Shown here one piece after another: positions 6,468-9,486 of a stretch of 9,486 nt of DNA. The position numbers and the translations under genes are program-made. Below the pieces are notes generated by a model, which saw only the letters and a list, made by a program, of their open reading frames with translations, did not search any database and had not been told where the DNA came from. The DNA lies in NCBI GenBank assembly GCA_023701085.1, contig JAMPXR010000068.1, forward strand, positions 1 through 9,486, written 5' to 3'. The stretch is from Ramlibacter sp. (GTDB lineage Bacteria > Pseudomonadota > Gammaproteobacteria > Burkholderiales > Burkholderiaceae_C). Every line of letters begins with the position of its first letter. The stretch's first letter is position 1.

Positions 6468-6827
6468 ATGGTCGGTCCCCGCTGTTCCGCGATCGTGCAA
6501 CCCCTGCCTTTCCGCACCCTGCTGTACCGGTACTTCTTCTTCGACTGGCTGTTCGAGGATGCCGGCCATGGCGACGTGTTCCGGCGCGCCGCGGCCTGGC
6601 GCCACAACTGCGAGCAGGCGCACTGGCTCCTGACGTACATGCGGCGCTGGCTCTGGTGCGGCTTCGTGCTCTACGCCTTCGGCGGGTATGCGGAGCTGTT
6701 GCTGGGACTGCCCCAGCTGTCGGCCTTTTTCTATGTCCCAGCGTCGCTCACGCTGCCCGTCAACGCGGTGATCGGTGCCGCCTGGCTGGGCTTCAAGGCT
6801 TTGCCCAGGCCCTTGGGGCGCAGGTAG
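6468..6827 (+). CDS. Small membrane protein of unknown function
   Basis: A 119-residue protein I cannot place in a named family. The amino part is soluble, aromatic and charged (LPFRTLLYRYFFFDWLFEDA, 13-32; FRRAAAWRHNCEQAHWLLTY, 38-57). Two likely membrane segments follow at about 61-80 and 86-109, ending in a short basic tail (PRPLGRR), so both ends are probably cytoplasmic. The composition and ordered hydrophobic blocks look like a real gene, unlike the overlapping frames. The start is uncertain: ATG 6468 is used here, but the GTG at 6495 gives VQPLPFRTLL and may be the true start, because the nine residues before it look non-conserved. Neither has a convincing ribosome binding site. It lies 123 bases after the CbiM-like gene on the same strand. 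Confidence 0.65.
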   Translation: MVGPRCSAIVQPLPFRTLLYRYFFFDWLFEDAGHGDVFRRAAAWRHNCEQAHWLLTYMRRWLWCGFVLYAFGGYAELLLGLPQLSAFFYVPASLTLPVNAVIGAAWLGFKALPRPLGRR

Positions 6828-6828
6828 C

Positions 6829-6848
6829 CCGCGCGCTGCCGCGCGCGG
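6829..6848 (+). terminator. GC hairpin right after the small membrane gene
   Basis: CCGCGCGC (6829-6836) pairs perfectly with GCGCGCGG (6841-6848) around TGCC, starting one base after the stop codon at 6825-6827. No T-run follows, so it is a weak candidate for an intrinsic terminator, though its place fits a 3'-end structure. Confidence 0.4.
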
Positions 6849-6948
6849 CGCGGTGCGATTCGCTCGCGGCCGCGACGGCCGGCACCCAGCCCGTTCAACG
6901 TCTCCGCGTGCGTATACCATGTCTGGTCGATCCCTCTCACATTGACAC

Positions 6949-6953
6949 GGAGG
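6949..6953 (+). promoter_or_regulatory. Shine-Dalgarno of the 46-residue protein
   Basis: GGAGG with a 5-base spacer precedes the ATG at 6959. It is one of the best ribosome binding sites in the window and is the main reason to accept this very short gene and its start. Confidence 0.7.
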
Positions 6954-6958
6954 CTCCA

Positions 6959-7099
6959 ATGGCCAAAGGCGATCAGCGCAGCAACAAGATGGCGAAGAAA
7001 CCCAAGAAGGACGCACCGCCGCCCAAGCAGGGCTCGCCGGACCGTCCGACCCCGCCCGTGACCACGGTCATCCCGCGCGGCAAAATCAAGGACAGGTAG
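6959..7099 (+). CDS. Conserved 46-residue basic protein (MAKGDQRSNK family)
   Basis: A very small, lysine- and proline-rich protein that starts MAKGDQRSNKMAKKPKKDAP and ends TVIPRGKIKDR. The MAKG-x-x-RSN-x-x-x-KKPKK opening recurs in small proteobacterial proteins of unknown role, which supports it as a real gene; this is from memory of the family. It has no membrane segment and is probably disordered. The Shine-Dalgarno is strong. Its last 14 bases overlap the 3' end of the convergent methyltransferase gene. RNA or ribosome binding would suit the charge but is not shown. Confidence 0.78.
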   Translation: MAKGDQRSNKMAKKPKKDAPPPKQGSPDRPTPPVTTVIPRGKIKDR

Positions 7100-7763
7100 G
7101 CGGCCGGGCCGGCGCCGGCGCAACGCGCCAGACGCTCGCCAGCCAGGGCTGCTGCTGGCGCGGCAGGCCAGCAGGCCGGTAGAAGTGTTCCAGCTCGACG
7201 AAGCCGGCATCGGCCATGCGGCGCCGCCAGCCCGCAAGGCTGTGGTAGACGCCGTAGCGGCCACCGGACCAGCCCTCCTGGCCCTGGCCACGCGGATTGG
7301 AGCTGAACAGAACGCCGCGAGACCTGAGCGCAAGTCGCAGCTGCGCCAGGACGCGCGGCAGGACCGCGCCCGGCAGGTGGAACAGCACGGCATTCGCGAA
7401 GATGCCGTCGAAGCGCGCCGACGGCAGGTCCAGGGCAAACAGATTCTGCTGCCACACCTCGCAGCCGCTGTGCTCGTGGGCCATCGCGACGAAAGCGGGA
7501 GCGCCGTCCAGGCCGACGGCGTGATGGCCGCGAGCGCGAAAGGCCTGGAGATCGCGCCCGGGCCCGCAACCCAGGTCCAGCAGTTCGAAGGGCGGCGCCG
7601 CTTCGATGTGACGCAACAGCGCATCGATGTTCTGGCTCACGTCGTGGTCGCGCGTGCCTTCCCAAAATGCGCGCGCATGCTGCTCGTAGTGGGCCAGCGT
7701 GACCTGGGCAAGGTCGGGGGGATCGGGCCTCTGGCCGGTCGTCTTGGCGTCCTGGGCGTTCAT
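7086..7763 (-). CDS. Class I SAM-dependent methyltransferase
   Basis: A 225-residue cytoplasmic methyltransferase with a Rossmann-type fold. Motif I is LLDLGCGPGRDL (61-72), the acidic residue after strand 2 is D86 in AVGLDGAP, and FDGIFANAVLFHLPGAVLPR (118-137) covers motif II/strand 4. GVLFSSNPRGQGQEGW (150-165) is strand 5 with a substrate-loop segment. The amino region TLAHYEQHARAFWEGTRDHD is typical of small-molecule methyltransferases of this type. The substrate cannot be told from sequence. The ATG at 7763 is chosen because upstream codons read through the CigR-like gene in another frame and look non-coding; no good Shine-Dalgarno is seen. It lies 47 bases downstream of the CigR-like gene on the same strand, so the two may be co-transcribed. 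Its stop overlaps the convergent 46-residue gene. Confidence 0.88.
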   Translation of the reverse strand: MNAQDAKTTGQRPDPPDLAQVTLAHYEQHARAFWEGTRDHDVSQNIDALLRHIEAAPPFELLDLGCGPGRDLQAFRARGHHAVGLDGAPAFVAMAHEHSGCEVWQQNLFALDLPSARFDGIFANAVLFHLPGAVLPRVLAQLRLALRSRGVLFSSNPRGQGQEGWSGGRYGVYHSLAGWRRRMADAGFVELEHFYRPAGLPRQQQPWLASVWRVAPAPARPPTCP

Positions 7764-7810
7764 GAACCGGTCCGGCGCGATGGGGCTGGGGCCTGCGCGG
7801 GACCGCCCGC

Positions 7811-8371
7811 TCAACCCAGGCCCACGATGATGTCGATGATCAGGTTGTTGCCGGACTGCACGAGCACGATGTCCCCGCCCAGGCGTACGTAGCGATAGCC
7901 GTAAGGCGCCGGCGGCAAATGGACGATCACCGGTTGCGGTACCGGGTACAAGACCACACCCCGCGGGATGGGCTGTCCCACGACCCACTTCTTCGCCTGG
8001 CCGGGCGGCAGGCATCCATTGTTCTTCTTGGCCAGGCCCGGCGGGCAGGCGCGCCCGCCCCCGTAGGTCTGGGCATAGTAGCTGCGGACATCGTCGCGAT
8101 GCCGGTCGTTGAAATAGGCGCCAATCCTGATGTCACCGCGCTCGCGCCGGTCGGCGCGCCTGCCCTCGTCCTTGGCGTGCTTCCACGCCGGCCTGTCGGC
8201 TTTCTGAGCCTGTTTTTCCGCGCGCTTTTCGGCCTGTTCGACCCGCTTCTGCGCGTGCCTGTCGGCCTTGTCAGGTTTGTCGCCGCGTTCCGCCAGCACC
8301 GGCGCCGCCGCGAACAGGGCCGCGAAGGCGATCGACAGCGCGCCCCAGGATGATTTGTTCAGGATGGACAT
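7811..8371 (-). CDS. Secreted CigR/RcnB-like protein
   Basis: A 186-residue exported protein. A Sec signal peptide covers 1-27 (basic start, hydrophobic 9-24, cleavage after APVLA). A long charged, helical, coiled-coil-prone region rich in Lys/Arg/Glu/Ala spans about 30-78. Then comes a proline-glycine region with a near-duplicated motif, CPPGLAKK (109-116) and CLPPGQAKK (120-128). The carboxy end ([20 protein letters not shown], 159-178) is the conserved RcnB/CigR-type beta domain. RcnB in Escherichia coli is a periplasmic protein linked to nickel/cobalt homeostasis, and CigR is an anti-virulence regulator; neither role can be assigned here. The mature protein has several His but no obvious metal site. 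The start is fixed by GAGGGAG with a 5-base spacer and by the signal peptide. Confidence 0.85.
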   Translation of the reverse strand: MSILNKSSWGALSIAFAALFAAAPVLAERGDKPDKADRHAQKRVEQAEKRAEKQAQKADRPAWKHAKDEGRRADRRERGDIRIGAYFNDRHRDDVRSYYAQTYGGGRACPPGLAKKNNGCLPPGQAKKWVVGQPIPRGVVLYPVPQPVIVHLPPAPYGYRYVRLGGDIVLVQSGNNLIIDIIVGLG

Positions 8372-8534
8372 GGTGGCTCCCTCAGATGCGTAATCTACAC
8401 CTGCAACGCGACTTTCAGCTCGGCGTTGACGCGGCCGCGTAGGACAGCGCCTCGAAAGCTCGGCCAGGGCGCCGCGAACCATGGTGAGCCTGATGCCCCT
8501 GCCCGCTTCGCCGCCTCGGGAAGCTGTGCGAGGG
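8372..8534. other. Intergenic leader region of the CigR-like gene
   Basis: These 163 bases hold the GAGGGAG ribosome binding site (8377-8383, minus strand) and a TAGATT -10-like hexamer on the minus strand (8397-8392) without a good -35. Short open frames here have no SD, motif or composition that supports a gene. Confidence 0.4.
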
Positions 8535-8789
8535 TCAGATCGCGCCGGTCGCGGCGGGCTGCACGCTGCTGCCGCGGTGACCTATCCATTGAAGGCCTTC
8601 AGCCGTTGCGTAGCGCAACGCCGCCATCCGCGTCTGGAACAGCCGGGTCAGGCGCAGCATCCGCTGCTGCGCCGACCTGCCCGATCCGCTGCGGATCACG
8701 ACCGCGCTGGCGTACCAGCCGTTCTCGAGAAGGTGGGTGACCGGCGATATGAGGTATCGGCCGACGGTGATGCTGTTCTTATGGTCCAT
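8535..8789 (-). CDS. Small protein of unknown function
   Basis: An 84-residue soluble protein that I do not recognise. It starts [20 protein letters not shown] and continues with [15 protein letters not shown] (23-37), [18 protein letters not shown] (44-61) and [10 protein letters not shown] (64-73). The pattern of short strands followed by a basic helix ([20 protein letters not shown]) resembles small Burkholderiales proteins of about 80-90 residues with no known role. A purine-rich GGGACGAG lies just upstream of the ATG at 8789. The frame is open upstream to 9002, but those residues run through the hairpin-rich gap and are low in coding character. No neighbour gives a hint to function. Confidence 0.62.
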   Translation of the reverse strand: MDHKNSITVGRYLISPVTHLLENGWYASAVVIRSGSGRSAQQRMLRLTRLFQTRMAALRYATAEGLQWIGHRGSSVQPAATGAI

Positions 8790-8977
8790 GAGCTCGTCCC
8801 TGCGGCCGCAATGCGCCCGCGCGGTTATTGAAAGGCTTTGACTCGGCAAGCCGGCGAAATCGATCCCGGCGGGCAGGGTCTGCCTCGCAACAGCCGGGAC
8901 TGCGTCTGGAAATGAGCCCGGCCCGCGGGGCCGGTGCAAGGGTCCTCGGACCCCGCAAGACGCGTGCGCAGTGCGGT

Positions 8978-9012
8978 TTGGCGCGATCGCCACAGCGATC
9001 ATCCCGCGCCAA
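8978..9012. repeat. 13-bp imperfect hairpin
   Basis: TTGGCGCG-ATCGC (8978-8990) pairs with GCGAT (8995-8999) and CGCGCCAA (9005-9012) around the loop CACA, with a one-sided 5-base bulge (9000-9004). This is the longest paired structure I found in the window. No T-run flanks it on either strand. It could be a 3'-end structure, part of a small RNA or a palindromic binding site. Confidence 0.45.
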
Positions 9013-9050
9013 CAATCAATCGACTGCGCGATCGAAGCTTCTATTTTACC

Positions 9051-9073
9051 CGCTGCAGCATTTTTTTGCAGCG
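9051..9073. terminator. Inverted repeat with homopolymer loop downstream of gshA
   Basis: CGCTGCA (9051-9057) pairs with TGCAGCG (9067-9073); the 9-base loop contains a run of T on the plus strand, A on the minus strand. It lies 32-54 bases after the gshA stop in the transcription direction. The homopolymer is in the loop, not after the stem, so it is not a standard intrinsic terminator, but it may mark the transcript end. Confidence 0.3.
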
Positions 9074-9104
9074 CGAGGTCATCGCCTCACTGCGGCGGCG
9101 GCGC

Positions 9105-9486
9105 TCAGACCGCGGCCAGCGTGGGCGCGATGGCGGCCTTGGACAGGCCGAGCCGCTCCGGCGAAACGTATTGTTGCCGGTAGACCTCGAACGGCATGCT
9201 GTCGGCCGCTTCGATGGCCTTCTGGTTCTGCAGCGACTGCTCGCCGATCGCGGCGAATCGGGCTTGCTGGGCGCTGCTGAAGGGCAAGGCCAGCAGCTTG
9301 GATTTGGTCTGCAGCGACTGCGCGCGCGTGAAAGCGGCGAACGAATTGCCGAAGTCTTGCGCCATGACCGCGAGCACGCGGGCCGAAGGCAGCAGGTCGG
9401 CCTGCTGCATGAGGGCCTGGGCGGCGCGCAGCGATTCGCTGTAATCGGTGGTCTGGTGCGCCGCATCCAGCGCCTGGGCGATCGGC
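9105..9486 (-). CDS. gshA: Glutamate-cysteine ligase, carboxy-terminal part (amino end beyond the window)
   Basis: The last 126 residues of a protein entering from the right edge. Glutamate-cysteine ligase makes gamma-glutamylcysteine from glutamate, cysteine and ATP, the first step of glutathione synthesis, in the cytoplasm. The fragment opens PIAQALDAAHQTTDYSESL and contains LLPSARVLAVMAQDFGNSFA, KAIEAADSMPFEVYRQQY and a final SPERLGL region. The 'PIA-LDAA', 'PSARVL' and 'IEAADS-PF' elements match the carboxy end of class I (gamma-proteobacterial type) GshA; Escherichia coli GshA ends in a similar EAADTEPF segment. The catalytic part lies outside the window, so activity cannot be judged. 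The stop is TGA at 9107-9105. An internal ATG at 9410 is not the start. Confidence 0.82.
   Translation of the reverse strand, partial: PIAQALDAAHQTTDYSESLRAAQALMQQADLLPSARVLAVMAQDFGNSFAAFTRAQSLQTKSKLLALPFSSAQQARFAAIGEQSLQNQKAIEAADSMPFEVYRQQYVSPERLGLSKAAIAPTLAAV

Larger units (their letters stand above)
8790..9104. other. 315-base structured gap between gshA and the 84-residue gene
   Basis: No gene is supported here. The gap holds at least three inverted repeats: GGGTC-CTCG-GACCC (8940-8953), the long imperfect hairpin at 8978-9012, and CGCTGCA/TGCAGCG (9051-9057 with 9067-9073) whose loop carries seven T. It is less GC-rich near 9010-9065 than its surroundings. It probably contains the 3' end of the gshA transcript and the promoter of the 84-residue gene; a TAAAAT at 9048-9043 on the minus strand is a possible -10 but has no clear -35. 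Confidence 0.45.

Noticed and set aside
6006..7016. Minus-strand open frame of 336 codons
   Set aside because: Its translation is low-complexity Arg/Pro/Gln-rich, has no motif, and runs antisense to three better-supported genes.
8395..8589. 64-codon minus-strand open frame between the CigR-like and 84-residue genes
   Set aside because: Arginine/alanine-rich product, no ribosome binding site, and overlap with the 3' end of the better-supported 84-residue gene.
4546..8836. 11-bp string TATTGAAAGGC at 4546-4556 and 8826-8836
   Set aside because: Repeats of this length are expected by chance in a window of this size, and the surroundings do not match.
1..9486. CRISPR arrays, tRNA/rRNA genes, insertion sequences, prophage or toxin-antitoxin and defence genes
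   Set aside because: I looked for regularly spaced repeats, tRNA-like T-loop sequences, transposase motifs and paired small genes with toxin or antitoxin features, and found none. The 'plasmid stabilization' family name at 5132-5440 is not evidence of a toxin-antitoxin pair.

Overview
The window is very GC-rich and strongly biased to G/C at third codon positions. Its proteins look most like those of beta-proteobacteria of the order Burkholderiales: a gamma/beta-type GshA carboxy end, a DUF2062 protein, a CigR/RcnB-like protein, a 'plasmid stabilization' KGG protein and a 46-residue MAKGDQRSNK protein. This is inference from recalled family patterns; no search was run. There is no rRNA, tRNA, insertion sequence, phage gene or CRISPR array. 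The region looks chromosomal.

Layout from the left. A large multi-sensor GAF/PAS protein is read leftward from 2198 and runs off the left edge. It is divergent from a small DUF2062 membrane protein (2390-2920, rightward). An exported alpha/beta-hydrolase (lipase type) with an extra carboxy-terminal module follows (3078-4541, rightward). It meets a leftward VOC/PhnB-like protein (5010-4597) across a perfect hairpin. A leftward small basic KGG protein (5440-5132) is divergent from a rightward CbiM-like membrane permease (5694-6344). Next come a rightward small membrane protein (6468-6827) and a rightward 46-residue basic protein (6959-7099). The last overlaps, tail to tail, a leftward SAM methyltransferase (7763-7086). 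A leftward secreted CigR/RcnB-like protein (8371-7811) and a leftward 84-residue protein of unknown function (8789-8535) follow. After a 315-base gap with several hairpins, the carboxy end of gshA (leftward, from the right edge to 9105) closes the window.

The genes do not form one obvious pathway. They look like a chain of single-gene or two-gene units with frequent strand switches. Several products relate to envelope or stress functions (sensor, exported hydrolase, CigR-like protein, glutathione synthesis), but nothing in the sequence ties them together. I did not find a clear new multi-gene system. The points most worth checking are the unnamed carboxy-terminal module of the hydrolase, the orphan CbiM-like permease that lacks the metal-binding amino end, the unusual translation start of the sensor gene with its 11-bp tandem repeat upstream, and the structured gap before gshA. 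Almost all the long open frames opposite the genes are by-products of high GC content.
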